Assembly: GCA_032191485.1 (NCBI GenBank)
Contig: JAVDOI010000009.1
Coordinates: 23,330,343 to 23,394,342, forward strand
Length of the DNA stretch: 64,000 nt
Source of the DNA: Leptoclinus maculatus
Taxonomy: Eukaryota > Chordata > Actinopteri > Perciformes > Stichaeidae
Reading direction: 5' to 3'
Below the pieces are notes generated by a model. The model ran no database searches. It worked only from the letters and a program-made list of their open reading frames with translations, and was not told the DNA's origin. Both the position numbers and the translations under genes were made by a program. Positions 36,790 to 50,397 of the stretch are shown piece after piece. Numbering within the stretch: the first letter of the stretch is position 1; every line of letters starts with the position of its first letter.

Positions 36790-39431
36790 ACGAAGCTATT
36801 GGGTAAACGGTATTGATTCTGTCCTGTTCTCAACTTATTTTCCCTATAACCCCTCGGAGCTCAATCACACTCACTGACGAGCATGGAGAGTCTCTTCAAT
36901 CACGCCCACATGCAAACACAAACATTTATTCATAAGTGCAAACACACCAACAGAGAGACAAAGTGCCGTTGTGAATGCCATTTGTTGACCCAAATGAAAA
37001 ATAGATGATTGAAAATGTCCACTGACAACTTGAATCATTTACTTTTTTAAAAACACTCTTACTGAGGCGACGTATTGTCCGTGCTTCCAGTCGATCGTTA
37101 TAGTCGTCGACTGGATTTGATGGGTTTGAGTTGCTTTAATTCTACCCACTACAGGGATGTTTCTGAAAGGTAAGACCGGTTCAGTGTTTTTGTTTGAGCC
37201 TGGCCAGTAAAACAACAAGTTTTTCAAGTTGAAGCTCCTATTTTTGCATTTTTCCTCACCAAAATAATCGCAGGGATTAAAAAACTCTGTGATTGTCTGA
37301 CCACTTATATTCCTTTTCCTCCGCTCCACTTGAGTTCACTGAATCTCCAGTTCTCAGCAATCAACTTGGTGTATACAATTTTAATATTACTGACACAAAT
37401 TATATACGTCCCAGTTGGGCTAATGTACATGAAAGACGCTGATAAAATGTAGTTTATGTTAATGCTGGAAAATACACAATTTCGAGCAGGATATTTATTT
37501 ATTGTATGCCAATCACATATTTAGTCTTTTATGTCACATTTTCATGACTAAGCTGACGTATAACTGCATAGTATCTTAACTACTCAAAACATAAGGTGAC
37601 TTAAAATGGCAACCATATTTTTTTGTTTCGGCAATCAAAAGATGATGTCTGGTTGCCAGCCTGGGAACCATTTTTGAGAGTTAGTGTTGAACCCTGACAA
37701 CTCAGTTTCCTTAGGAATCACTTCCACACTGCACAACTCCGCATCGCACCTTTTACATCCAATGCAGACATTCAGTGCCAATGCTGGTAATCGTGTGCGA
37801 ATGAAAGTAAGGAGGTCGGGGTGGTGGACGGGAGTGCAGCGCGTTCACGCAGGAGACCAAGTTGCTTCAATGCTTCCTTCCTTATCTCCTTCAGCACACA
37901 CAGGACCATCCTTTACCAAAGAAAAGGAGAAAATGCTCCCCCACAATTCCTTGTGGCAGCAACAATTAAAGCGTTGCACGATTCGACCGTCAATAACGTC
38001 TGTTGTTGCTGTTTAATTGCACGCTATCAATAAACGGAAAACATCTTCGGAGGTGTGATTCTGTTATGTTCTTGGATCTTTAATTGAATTGTACACTATT
38101 GAGTTTGTCACTCTACTCATTTCCTATGTTATAAATAAAGTTGCATATTGTTGCATAAGTCTTTATAAAGTCAAGGAAAAGTGTTTAGTTGGACGTCATT
38201 GTTTTGACGGACCTGTAATTAATCAATTTGCTGTTAATAATCATCAATAGCCAATATCTTTTCGTAACCTTAACCAAGTCTTTTAGTTGCCTAACCTGAA
38301 CCAGACTAGTTGCCGTGTGCAGACCTTTTCATTATGTAATAACGTTGTCATTAGACTTAATATGGGGTTTTCAGAATGTCTGTGTTTGGTGACAGGATCG
38401 ATCAAGTCCATCGTAGTACTTATTTCCATAGTTAAATGTGTATCGAGGTAAATCTGCCATACTAGAATAATCAACTGCACTTTGCACAGGCAGAGATACA
38501 CAGAGGACGAGTCATGTCCAAAAGTATTGTTCTTAAAGAGAGAGATGGACGACAGTGGTATCTATGCTTTATCTGCTGAGATTTTTGTTATCTGTTCGTG
38601 AGATTTTCTGCCTTCACCCCAATGCAATGGAGATAAAGGTACATTTGAAAAATACACCGATAATGTGTTTCCCTGAAGAATGCACAGAGCTCCTGTCTTC
38701 CAAAGAAATAGCCCCAAATTAAACCGTCCAAAAGTAGCAGGGACATAGATTCAGGACCGACACATTAATGCTCAAAATGTATTTTCTGATGCTCTGAGCA
38801 CCACAAACACCTCCGCTGTATTGTGGCAGAAATCTCAGGAAATATGTAAGGAATTGGCATGAAAATCAAACAAGATGAGTAATGATTGTCTACAATTAAA
38901 TCTGATAGTTACACTGTACAGAAAACACAAACATGAGGACTCCTCACTGCCAGAGAGGCAGAGGGGACCTCTGTTTTTTAGAAGCAGGAGTGTGAGCTTT
39001 GACACCTTCGCTGCGTCCAAGAATAAATAATTAGTGGAGTTGGCAGCGGAGAAGACGGGGGACAGAGATGTCATTATTTACGCCAGATTATAGACTCACA
39101 CACACATTGACTCATGCGTGCATGTACATATTCCCACAAGCGTGCTTGCAGATGTGCAGTGGGTGATGACCAGCTTTTGATTTGGCAGGTGTCTTTAGAT
39201 TTATCCGATGTAGTTAGCAGGGAGTCCTGTTCACACACTGTCGATTTCAGAATAAGAATCAGCATTATTTGGCCACGTATGCGTGCACGAACAAGGTATT
39301 TGACTCTGTATTGTTGCGTCTCTCACAATGTACTTACAGAGAAGAAGAAATAACAGCCAGGGACATAAGACAACAAAAATATTTTTACTGATTTAAGGTG
39401 TGCTCTTGAAGTTTTTACTCCATTTTTAGCC

Positions 39432-39697
39432 ACATTAGAGGCATGGCACTAGGGGTGATAGTGGCCGTCATGTCAAAATTTTGATTTGTCCAATACTTTG
39501 GTTTAACAAAGGACCTGCAGAACTAACGACATCCCCATCACCCTCAGCTGCACTTTGTTTGTCGTGCTAATTAGCAAAGATTAGCATGCTAACATGCTAA
39601 ACGAAGATGGTGAACATGGTAAACATCAGCATGTTAGCATCAGCGTGTCTGGCATCCTCCTAATGTTAGCATTTAGCTCAGCGCACTAGCAGAATGC
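39432..39697 (+). repeat. dispersed fish repeat family R2 (GCTAGC-rich), long copy
   Basis: From GGCATGGCACTAGGGGTG through TCAAAATTTTGATTTGTCC to the repeated TTAGCATGCTAACATGC and ATGTTAGCATTTAGCTC. The last part matches 18701-18785 and the middle matches 24256-24320. This is a family I recall as widespread in teleost genomes; class not assigned. Confidence 0.75.
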
Positions 39698-41261
39698 GGT
39701 CTTGTCATACAAATTATTATTAGATTAGCCCCAAGTTGTGAATAAACTTTGTCTTCTCTACAAGTCTTTAATTTGAAAGCAAATACATTGTATATATTTC
39801 TCATCTTATTTTTTAATTTTTGTATTCACATTTTTCTCTTCTATTGTTTCTATTGTATTGTTATGCACCAAAACACTAAGGCACTAAACACTAAATTCCT
39901 TGCATGTGAAAACAATAAATCTGATTCTGAAAATAATTGTATTCATAGTGGTGGGTTTGGAATTACCCAAATGTTTGAGGGTTAGCCGTTGTTTTGGAAC
40001 CGGCTGTCAATAATATCATGAATGCTGTAGGTCGTCTGCATCTCTGATGTTATTGTTTCAAAAGTAATAATCCAATGTGGCCATAATCACATTTCAAAAT
40101 GTCATCATTGTATTGTTTGTTTTTTTTATTTATTTGCACGTTCTCAGGAAAACATAAAGACAGCATTCACATGCGAGCAGCTCCTCTGGTGTGTTCACTT
40201 CCTTTCACTTTGGTTGAAACGATAGTTTTTCAAAGGTTACGAGGTTTGCCGTAGATGCTGTAAATCTGACAAAGGAAATAATGACGTTTTTAATCATTGC
40301 TAAAGAAATAAAAACCTCAAGAGCACCATCACACTGAGTGCACACTTCCTTTTACTAGTCACCTGCAGACGTAGTGAGAAGTACGTGATATGATGTTCAG
40401 CACTAGTTTAATGACCAGCAGTTTGTGTGAAATATAATATGTCGTCTTTGTTTCTTTCACATCCCATTTTTCTCCCCTTTTTTCTTTCTTTCTTCAATTA
40501 TCAGATATTTTTTGAACCCCCCCTTCTCTAACATACTACCCCTCTGTACGGCCCCACCCCTGCCTCTCTAACTCATTTCAAGCGGACATCCAGACGGTTG
40601 TAGACTCACATCTGGAAACAGCATTTAGCTCCGGTTGAGTCTCAGGAAGTTTTCACACTTCACGACTCATTAACCTGCAGACCTGCAAGAGAGAGGGCAG
40701 CGGGGGAAGTGAATGGTGGAGGAGGAGGAGGAGGAGGAAGGGAGGGAGGACAGATGATGGGTTGCATGTAGGAAGGAAAGGGAGATTATGGAGGAGGGCT
40801 TGAATGATGGTTTGAAAACCAAGGAAAATTGAGCACTCGAGCACTCAGCAAAAGTTAAAAGTTGATTTGCACGTTTAGACGGCAAACTGTGAGGCCCGAG
40901 AAGTAAAAGCATCTTCGTTGAATTAATTGGTTGGGGGCAGTTTGAAACTCGGGCAGTTTTACTGAGGAGTTAACGTCAAAGAACAAATATGGACAACAAG
41001 CAGGAGGAGGTGCGAACAATTCCCAGAAAAACAGATCGGACTGAGGACAAGAATGAGGGGTGACGAAGTGGATGGTGTGCATGTGTGTCTGTTGTCCAGG
41101 GTGTCTGTGTCCAGCCCTCTGTGAGTAATGTGTCGGAAAGAAGAGCTTTCCTAATGAAACACTTCTCCCGGAGTGATAATTACACCAGTAGAAAGCAAGG
41201 ACACCTCTAGCCGACGTGTGAAACTTAGCTGACTAAAACACAAAGTTCCTACCAGGCTACT

Positions 41262-41408
<147 letters not shown>

Positions 41409-41999
41409 AGACACACTTTCATGGTGTGTGTATGGGAGGTTGACATTAAAAGCTTTGCTTAATAACCAGCCCAATAACTTAGAGCAGACCTTCTAGCAGA
41501 TGTATTTGTATTTTTCCAATGCAGGGATACACAAGCTGACATTTACATGAGCAGATTTAATGCACTCAGTTTCTATACGCCTACTGTATATGACGGCCGC
41601 TTTCTGCCGCAGAGGGTCAAAAATGAAATTATATTAACTTTACCTTCTTTTTTGTTAACCCCCCCCCCCTCTCCCTTTTTGGTTCGTTCCTCCCTTTTCC
41701 CCGTCTCTGATTTCAATCTCTTTGGCACAGCTGACTGGCAGCCTCTGCTTTTCACTGCATGTCACAGTGGTTGAAATCTCACTGAGGGGCTCCATGCAGA
41801 TAAGCGGAGAAGATGTGGATAAGCAGTGACAGAGCCGGGGCTTAGATAGGGAGAAGAGACGAAAGGGAAGATGAAAAAAAAAATGCTTGATATGTATTGG
41901 AGATGCACAAATACACAAAAGATCCCCGTGTCTTTAATGGAATTTGCAGGAAATCTTGTATCACACTTCGACAGCCAAAGAATTTAGTTAAACAAATCA

Positions 42000-42380
42000 G
42001 ACCTAGACCAGCAGAACAATTCAATTATTCTGCGTGGCTTTAATAAATGTTTGATATGCAATACATGGGGACTTTCTAATTCAAATTTTACGATTTAACA
42101 GTTGGGGCTTTTCCCATTAATTCTCGACACACAAAGTTACAATTTGCATTGTGGGCTTTTATTAAACAAATATGAAAAAGTCTAACAAAATTATAGTAGG
42201 AGCAGGATAGGGTGGAGATTAGCGCACATGAGTAAAACAAAAGTTTCAACTACCGGTGCGTTTATAATACAAACTCCTGGCATGTGCGCGCTGGGATCTG
42301 GCAGATGAAGTATTTAATTCTTTGCTTTAATAGATTTTTCCGCCTTTTTTGGAAATATGGAAATGCCCTTGCTCCAGACT
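42000..42380. promoter_or_regulatory. candidate conserved non-coding block
   Basis: AT-rich unique sequence with TTTAATAAATGTTTGATATG, CCCATTAATTCTCG and GTATTTAATTCTTTGC. No microsatellite or repeat match in the window. Confidence 0.25.
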
Positions 42381-44826
42381 TTTCCACACGGTGTTAGCAA
42401 ATCTCTCTGTTTGTCCTGCTCTCTATGTTGATGAGATTTTGAGTCTTCTGTCATTTCTATAGACGTCCATAATGTTTTCCAACTGGCAGATTTACAAACA
42501 GTAGCATCTGGAGACTCTACTTAAGGGTGGCTTTAGCTGCCTGCTCAGTACTCTTTTAAAATGCAAGGATTACCACCCTCTGGGATTTGGTACATGACTA
42601 TCCATACCTCGTGCCTTGCTGGTTTTTACACCTTGGTGACAGACATAATACTTCTCTGCAAAAATCATTCTGCGTTTCATGCAAAAAGAGAAAATAAAAC
42701 AAAATATCTTAACACGATATCAGCATGTTTTTCATCCACTTAATTCGCATTTCATAAGGAAAATATTTAAAACACATTGAGCTAAGGAGCAAATGTATGT
42801 TGCCATTTGAAATATAAATCAACCCTTAACATTTCATGTTTACATCAACAGTATGTCCTTTTTTGGGTGCATTCACTCACACAGACTATGGTTTCCCTGC
42901 TTTTGTTGTTATCATTACCCCTCCATGTTTCCATTGCACATAGTTTGAATGAGGAGCTTCAAAACAACCGTTTTCATCTGATGTGTGTAGGGACTGATGT
43001 TATTGTTAAAGGGTATAATGAGACGGCATACCCTACAAATAAAAAATTCTAAAATTACAATATTCTGGTATGGAATCGGTTTAAAAGACTTTTCATGATG
43101 CTTTTTGTTTTTAATTTTAAGATTATGTTTTGAGTCAATTTTTTTAAAATTTGAAACATAAGATACAGGCAGGAATCAAACTATTACCGTTGACTTTACG
43201 GGGTATCCACTACTATGCGGGGTAGTTCACCTATGCAAGCCCCTGCTTTGTTAAGGCAAAAACTTCTACTTGGTTAGGTTTGGAAAAAGATCGTGGTTTG
43301 GGTTGAAATAACTAGAGAAGTGGCGTTAGTAAAGTACGAAAGTTACGTAACAAATAAGTCAATGTTGACTTCTGGTTTCAAAAGGCACAGAAACGGCAGT
43401 GGGTGAAAGTAGGGTGTTTTAGATCCACCCCCAATCTGTACGTTTCTAAAACATTACGCGTCCACGGAAAAAAATAAACTGCGGCCCAGTACCTCACCAC
43501 ATCATTGTCTAGCGTTAGCACGTCAATGCTACGCTAGCTACTGAAGATACTCAGGGGTGAAAGTAGATTGAAGTTCTTGCCGGTACTACTACCCCAACAC
43601 TCATCGCTTCGTACTGTTTACTGATGAGGTTTAAATGGTGGAAGTGCCACAGAATAATTTGTGAATGTTGCCAAAACTTTCAAAATCATAACAATTAGTT
43701 GTGTTATAAATCAGAAGAAAATGACAACTAAATGAATCGACAACAGTTAAGCACCGTGTGTGTTGATGAAGTAAAACTGCACGTGCACCGTAATGCCAGC
43801 AGGGCTACAAAAGTCGCATCTGTTTGACCTGCTGTCCGTGTTATAGAATAAAACTGAACATGAACCATCAAGACTTATTTTGGGGGATTTTTGCAGGAAA
43901 CGACTGGCTGCCAAAAAGCCACGGCACTCGATATCAGACTGATATCAGTCAGCTGCAGCAGAAGTTGACTTTTGCAACCAGAAGGCCAACTGAACAATTT
44001 TGGAAAGGCAGTAAGAACAGAATAAAAACCGGCAGATTTTGTGCTGGACACAAACACACCGACACTGGAACAATTTAGAAAGCAATTCATAAGAAAACTA
44101 GAATGACCCTCCCCACTCCGAGAGCGCAGACGATGGTGCATTCAGGTGCTCCTCGGATGGTCCCTTTTCCAGAGTTGAGAGGTTGTTGTTGAGACTCTGG
44201 TGTGTTTGCGAGTTTTAATTCGTAATTTGAAAACAACATGAACGCTACAAAGATGTATTGTATGTCACTGCTTAAACAACACTGGAGCTGTTTTTGAGTT
44301 GAATTTCCCCAGTATGGTGGTGAAAACACATGGAAGTCTATTGAACTCTGATGTAAATGGGGATATTGGTGGGATTAATATATTTATCATGGTACAGTAT
44401 TCCTAACACACAAAGACCCCAAAAAATCATAATCTCTGCCTGATATGTGGGTAAATCTTGACATGTACTCTAAAATCTTGCTGGCATCATTGTTTCATAC
44501 TGCACTTTTTGTACGTACTGTTTGTTAACATTACATAACTCCCAATAATCCATAACATAATCTCTAAAAGGTATTTGACCTCACTGCTTACATTAAAAGC
44601 ATCTCCACTTCTTTTACACTTATCATATTACTATTATTGAGAGTTAATCGCATTGTAAAAATCTGTTCTATATTGAGAGTTTACACTCAACAACTGCTGA
44701 AGACCAACACTGCAGGGAGAAAGCAAAGCCTCTGCATACATGAAATGATTCATCATAAGATAATGAAAAACATGTAGAATCTGTGCCCAGACAAGTCATC
44801 ACGATACGGGGTTAAACAAGAACGGA

Positions 44827-44872
44827 GATAATATACCACCCTGACTTGAAAAAGTCAGGGTGGTATATTATC
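44827..44872. repeat. perfect 21-bp inverted repeat with 4-base loop
   Basis: Left arm 44827-44847, loop GAAA 44848-44851, right arm 44852-44872. All 21 pairs are Watson-Crick; the arms contain CCACCCTGACTT and its complement. Pairing stops abruptly at both outer ends. Confidence 0.95.
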
Positions 44873-46017
44873 AACATTTCTGTAATCTGCATGGTCTGAC
44901 AAGTATACCAATATATAACAACTTTACACACACACACCCAACATGTGTCTCCTCATTGTCAGAAACACCGGTGAAATACAGTCTGGTTCACAGGAAAAAC
45001 CACGGAACAGACTTCACCGTTAGGCATAGTAGGCAACCTGGGCCCCCAACTAAAAGGAGCACAAACAGCTAAAGATTTGGTATATTCAGATACAAAAAAT
45101 ATTCATGTAATTATTCTGACTCCATGTACCCTGAAATAACGTGCAAACGCCCCCCAAAGCACTTAATGAATATGCAACTCAGAATTATAGCCAATTACTT
45201 ACTGTGTACTTCTACTTCAGAGGTAAACATTGGAGTATTACACTTACCTGACCAAGACATGTTACTGGTTACGATGCAGATTCGACTCACTAAATATAAC
45301 AATTCAAATACGATGCACTATTATTCATTTAACTGTTCAACATCATATTAGAATTAAAAGCTTCAAATTAAACAGCCGTTCAGTAAATTCAAGTCCATTC
45401 TGCTGACATTGATGCAGGACTTTTACTGTGTGGTATTTATAGTAAAAGATTGCAGTGAAAACATTGTAGAGTACTTCTTCTACCACTGCCGATACCAACA
45501 ATTTTCAGTTAGAAAAAGGGTGAAAAGGAAAGTAAGTCAGTGTGTCAAATCATTAAACCCGCCCCTGAAAAAACGCCCAAATCACTGTTCTTGCAGTCAG
45601 AATCACCGGTGAACACTCAGCGGAGGTGAATTCCAAATAGGCCTATTAGTCCCTTGCTTTGACATAACCACCGCGGTTATAAAGTAGAGCATTGATTTAA
45701 TCAGCGGAGGTATTTTGCTGGCCGTAATGTTATTAGCGTTATCAGTTAGTATCAAGTCTTTACTCACTGGGGAAGTTGCGAAACACCAGTGAAATAGGGA
45801 TTCTGCTTCCAGCTGGCTGTCTGCTACTGTCGACTCCAGGAAAGTAAAGTCTGGTTTTAACCTTTTTTCCAGCATTCATGCCAAAAGAAATGTGGTGAAT
45901 GTAAGTCAGGCCCGCTGTGGTCAACATGCTGGACTCAGTCTGCAGAGGCCTCAAGTCCCACCCCCTGCTGCTGCCCAGAGCGCTATGTGCTTGTTTATTG
46001 AAATCTTATTAATATTG

Positions 46018-46110
46018 AACGTGTCGGGTGTCCAAATTGCACCAAATTCAACAGGGCGCTACCTTGGGTCCCCAGCAATACACCCGCCAAGCGTGAGGTA
46101 GAGCAGATTG
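46018..46110 (+). repeat. probable dispersed fish repeat fragment
   Basis: GTCGGGTGTCCAAATTGCACC, then CCAGCAATACACCCGCCAAG, resembles a repeat end I recall from teleost genomes. It has only one copy here, so the call rests on recollection. Confidence 0.4.
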
Positions 46111-47270
46111 TCTGTCTGTCCTTTGTATACCTCAACAACCGTCAGAGATTCCTTACTTTTTAGTTGGATGAAAAACCTAACCAGCCCTAAAGAAACATGA
46201 AAATGGTGGAATTGTGACTATGGTAAAAAATGGACATACGAGCAAAAAAGCTGATTGTTTGTAAAACATCAACAACTCTAAGCTTTCCGTTAGATTTCTA
46301 TCCATCACCGTGGTAAAGTTTGGGTGATTGTAAGGCTGTCATCAATATTATTAATTCAACCTGTTGTAACGTTTATCCTGAATTCAGATAGAATATTATG
46401 AACTTTAAAGCGTGTATAACAGCCGAGTTGGCATATTTTTGACTTTTGAAGTGTGAAATGTTCCTTGCTGCCATCTTGTTTATAGCTCTGGCCTCATTAT
46501 TATACCCTCAATGAAGTCAACATCATCAACAGTAAAGGGTTTTAAGTAATGCCTTTCTGCCTGTGACAGTTTGATTTTATGTTCAGATCATCAGTTTTCA
46601 TTATAGTAAGGGGCTTTACTGTTCATTATATGGTTTTCCTTGCTATTTCATTTTTCATTACATACTCAAATAGCATATTTAAATTTAAATCTATCATTGG
46701 TCCATATTAAAACTCAAACAAGGCCCCAGGTCTAAGTTTTCCAGCCTCGGCCCACAGCACAGAGGCTTCTCTTGCTGCAGCGTTGAGCGTTTAAGGTTCA
46801 AGTGAACTGATTTTTAAATAGTCGATTTATTGAGTTCTCAGCCCACAAATCGTGGAGTGGGCAACATGAATTTTAGCTGCTGTGATTTAATGCTCATTGA
46901 CACTTAAAGTTACTTCCTAAAGTGTTTATGTACCCACTCTTTTACATTTGAATGATGATGAATCATAGTTTTTTGGCCAGTCACCAAATGTCATCAATGC
47001 AATTGTATGTGCGCTAATACGCTGACAATGGAGCGGTTAGGATGACCCCGATGAAGGCCACAAAACAAAACACATTGGTCCCACAATTTGGTTGTTGTTT
47101 ATAGTAAAAGTGTTGCAGGCTGGTCTCCTAAAAATTATGTTCCGATATTTTGAAAATGAATTGTCAATTACAGTTCGAGGGAACGTATTTTCTCCTGGAT
47201 TATGTTTGTTTTTGACGTACCACTCATCTGTTTCTAAGCAAAGTCTGCCTAAGGGTAAAACCACACAGGA

Positions 47271-47312
47271 CTTTCACCCAGGAGACTGGTGTTCATGTCG
47301 TGTGTGAAACCA
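47271..47312 (+). repeat. short repeat R6, copy 2
   Basis: TTTCACCCAGGAGACTGGTG and GTGTGAAACCAAAAG match 20543-20583. Confidence 0.55.
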
Positions 47313-47446
47313 AAAGTGACGTATTTGAACCCAAAACAGGATATTTTACTAAACCTGATCAGGTAGTTTTGTTGCCTGAACCAAAATGTAATGGAGAATG
47401 CGGTTCGAAATGGCAAAAGCGCCACAGGCTGCACTCCCCCCCCCCA

Positions 47447-47785
47447 CATATAGATATGTCTATCTCTAATCTATATCAACGTCTAAATCTCTCTGTTTTT
47501 CTTTATCTTTATTTATCTCTATATCTCGATATATTTATATATCAATCTCTAATATGTGTCTCTCTATAACTATGTCTCAATCTATCTCTATATCTTTATC
47601 TATCTCAATATCTGTCTCAATCTATGTCTTTCTATATCTATGTCTCAATTGATGTCTATGTCTTTCTCTATATCAATGTCTCTCTATATCTATGTCTCAA
47701 TCTATCTCTATATCTATGTCTCTATATCAATGTGTCATATCTTAATCTCTATATCTATATCTTAATATATCTCTATATCTGATCA
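47447..47785 (+). repeat. degenerate TCTATATC/TATGTCTCAA low-complexity array
   Basis: About 340 bases of irregular TCTATATCTATGTCTCAA-like units. Open frames through it (YVSIYLYIF-type) are repeat artefacts. Confidence 0.88.
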
Positions 47786-48509
47786 AATCACACATTCATA
47801 ATAAAGTGCCACAGGGACACTGCACAAAACTAATTTAAGTGTAGGATTTGTAGTCAATTTGAAGATGACACATGTAAAAAAAAAAAAATCCACAATCAAA
47901 GTATTAATTTATAGTTTGAGTTGGTAACCTTGTTGTGTGCCGTTTATGGTCAGGCTATGTTACCACATGCCTTTAGTTTGAAACAAATAAAATCCCTTGG
48001 TGCACTGAGCTGTAGGACTTTGAGGAGTCGTGACCTTCTGCCGTTAACGCTTGAGAACAAACAGTTTGAGGAGCTGCTTGGAGGTCACATGATGGCAACA
48101 TACACATTTGTACAAAAGATAACAAAAAGGAGCGGCCACAGTGTATAATGTGTTTGGCTGACTGTGACCCTGTAAACAACACAGACCCACAAATTCACGT
48201 TCTCAGCCTTTATGAGGCCTTTTCACATTTCCAAAAGAAATGTCATGCTCCACAGGACAGACTATCTCTTTGTGAGCAGGAGGTGTGACATACTATAAGA
48301 TCAATTACTCTGGGCCTATCAAATCTCTGCTCGGTTTAGTCTTACCATACCTTTCATCTGTTTTGTTTTCAGAGACTGATACAAATGTTTGACATTGCAG
48401 CCGTAAAAAAAAAATGTCAACTCTATTTTGTCCATTTCTGCCTTGAAAGACTGATTGTTGTCTGTAATTAGTCCTCATGACCATGCAGGTTGCAACGAGA
48501 TCCCTTTTC

Positions 48510-48600
48510 TAAAGCGATTTCAATGTACGTAAATGGGGGTCAACAACCAATAATTGTTTAAAGACCGACTTAAAGAAGTGTGAACCTTTTCTTTAATGGA
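48510..48600 (+). repeat. dispersed repeat family R3, copy 2
   Basis: AATTGTTTAAAGACCGACTT and GTGAACCTTTTCTTTAATGG match the 14871 copy. More diverged and shorter. Confidence 0.6.
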
Positions 48601-48726
48601 AACATTAGCTGATTGCTAATTGGACAGTGGTTCTATTTGCAAACTCATCCTTTGATTTGCTTCTCAATTACAAAACCACTCAATAAAACGTATACATTTA
48701 TTGTTGTGGCTTTGATTAACGTAAAG

Positions 48727-48790
48727 CAGAGGTCTTCAAACTGTGGGGCGCGGGAGAGTTGAAGGGGGAGGCGTGGGGGGAGAAACGTGG
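48727..48790 (+). mobile_element. possible hAT-like terminal fragment
   Basis: CAGAGGTCTTCAAACTGTGG resembles the CAGxGGTTCTCAAA ends of hAT/Charlie-type elements and is followed by a G-rich stretch. The other end was not located. Confidence 0.35.
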
Positions 48791-49183
48791 GACGTCAGAT
48801 GCAATTTTTATCCAAACTCGTACTCTTTCTGAGTCATAACTCAATCAAATGTGAACCCGCAGACATGATACACGTATTTTTAGATTGCGTTTGACTCCCA
48901 CGTTCTGATGATATTATCTATGATGTCCATTGGGAGTAAGAGACCAAAAGGTACTTGAGGCACTATACAAAAAGTATGCTCAGGTAAAACACATGTATAG
49001 GGGTTTTACATCACAACACACTTCAACTTTATTATTAAACCAAATGTAAAATCTTGTAAAGAGGAAGATGCCGCCCACGCCGGGATCTTGCCTCAAGAGT
49101 TTGTAATGCGCTCTTACTTTAACTTCAACATAAAGGTTACGTAACACACTCATCACCAGATGCTTATAGTAAAGACGCCAAAA

Positions 49184-49202
49184 TAGCTAGCTAGCTAGCT
49201 AG
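49184..49202. repeat. (TAGC)n short tandem repeat
   Basis: TAGCTAGCTAGCTAGCTAG, self-complementary. Confidence 0.93.
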
Positions 49203-49708
49203 TGCTACGGCAAGCTAATATTGCTAATTAAAACTTTATTATTTAACATAAAGTCAGCTAGTTAGATAATAAAACATGCCCTACCGTTGGTTGGGTTTGA
49301 TGATGGCGTACATACGTTCTCAGATTTGAATGCTAAATATTCGCATGCAGGGGAGTATTTCGCTTTTCCGTGTTGTTTATTTGTCACACCTCTGGTACGC
49401 TAAGGCCTTTATGCTGATGACGTGTTTTTCTACTTCAGACTCAGTAAGAGGATTTCTTTAGTGCTACTTTACTTTCGTAAAGGATCTAAATACGTCCTCC
49501 GTGACTGTCTGTGCTGTTCTGTAGGTCCAACGTGGAGCATTTTTAAAAATACACGGTTATTATTGATGATCAATACGTGATGAAAATGTTGAGCGTTGTT
49601 GAATCTTAGGTCTGTGTGTCTGTCACTTCTACGCTTCGGTTAACCCCAACCAGTTGGTGCCAGACCTCTATTGAACAATTTGTCGTAGATAAATAGCACA
49701 CACATCTG

Positions 49709-49826
49709 TGTGTGTGTGTGTGTGTGTGTGTGTTTTTAACTCTCTGATGCTGAATCAATGCGACACCTCAGGGATGGCACAGTGGAGGGGGAGGAGGAGG
49801 AGGAGGAGGAGGAGGAAGGAGGAGGG
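49709..49826. repeat. TG tract and GGA tract
   Basis: (TG)n at 49709-49732 and (GGA)n at 49789-49826. Confidence 0.93.
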
Positions 49827-49919
49827 GAGGGTCGTGTGCCAGGCTCGTTCTTCACACTGTTATTTTTTTTATTTTTTTTTGTAAAGGAAGGGGTGTGAGC
49901 GAAATAATACCCGCTCATT

Positions 49920-50339
49920 AGGAGCGCGCGGGCTCCTGGTTAATTCATCCTGGACTGTCACGGGCTTGTGTACGACCCCCGGGTAACACATAAATCACGC
50001 GCAGAACCAACCGGTCGAGCGGCGAGCTTCGTGCCCCTAACGCCGCTGATTTATCAACCAAATTACTGCGAGTTCCTGCTCGGCCCCAACACTTTGCTGA
50101 GGAAATCACCGACTAACCCCTGAGCGTACCGATTTATTGAAAAGCTGTCTCCCCCCACCATGCCCCCCTCTCCAACTCCATCTCTCCCCGCCCTGCCCCG
50201 CTTTCTGTGTCACTCCACTCATCTCTCACTGACTTAATTAAAATCTATCCCGTTGGCTCGCTGGCATTTATTACAACCACTGGGCTAATGAAACAAAGAA
50301 CACGACAAAACCAAAGCTGCTTTGTGCCCATAAACGTTC

Positions 50340-50344
<5 letters not shown>
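49920..50344. promoter_or_regulatory. candidate conserved non-coding block A
   Basis: Repeat-free, CpG-containing sequence with GGTTAATTCATCC, CTGACTTAATTAAAATC and GGGCTAATGAAAC cores. No open frame with protein-like features. The composition and TAAT/ATTA density resemble developmental enhancers near homeobox genes. Conservation is inferred, not tested. Confidence 0.35.

Positions 50345-50396
<52 letters not shown>
50345..50396. repeat. (CA)n microsatellite
   Basis: About 26 CA units, ending the unique block at 49920-50344. Confidence 0.96.

Positions 50397-50397
<1 letters not shown>

Noticed and set aside
37039..37329. 96-residue minus-strand frame
   Set aside because: AT-rich codon use, no family recognised and no promoter or splice evidence.
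47300..47765. Frames reading SNLYQRLNLS and YVSIYLYIF-like peptides
   Set aside because: They fall in the degenerate TCTATATC array.
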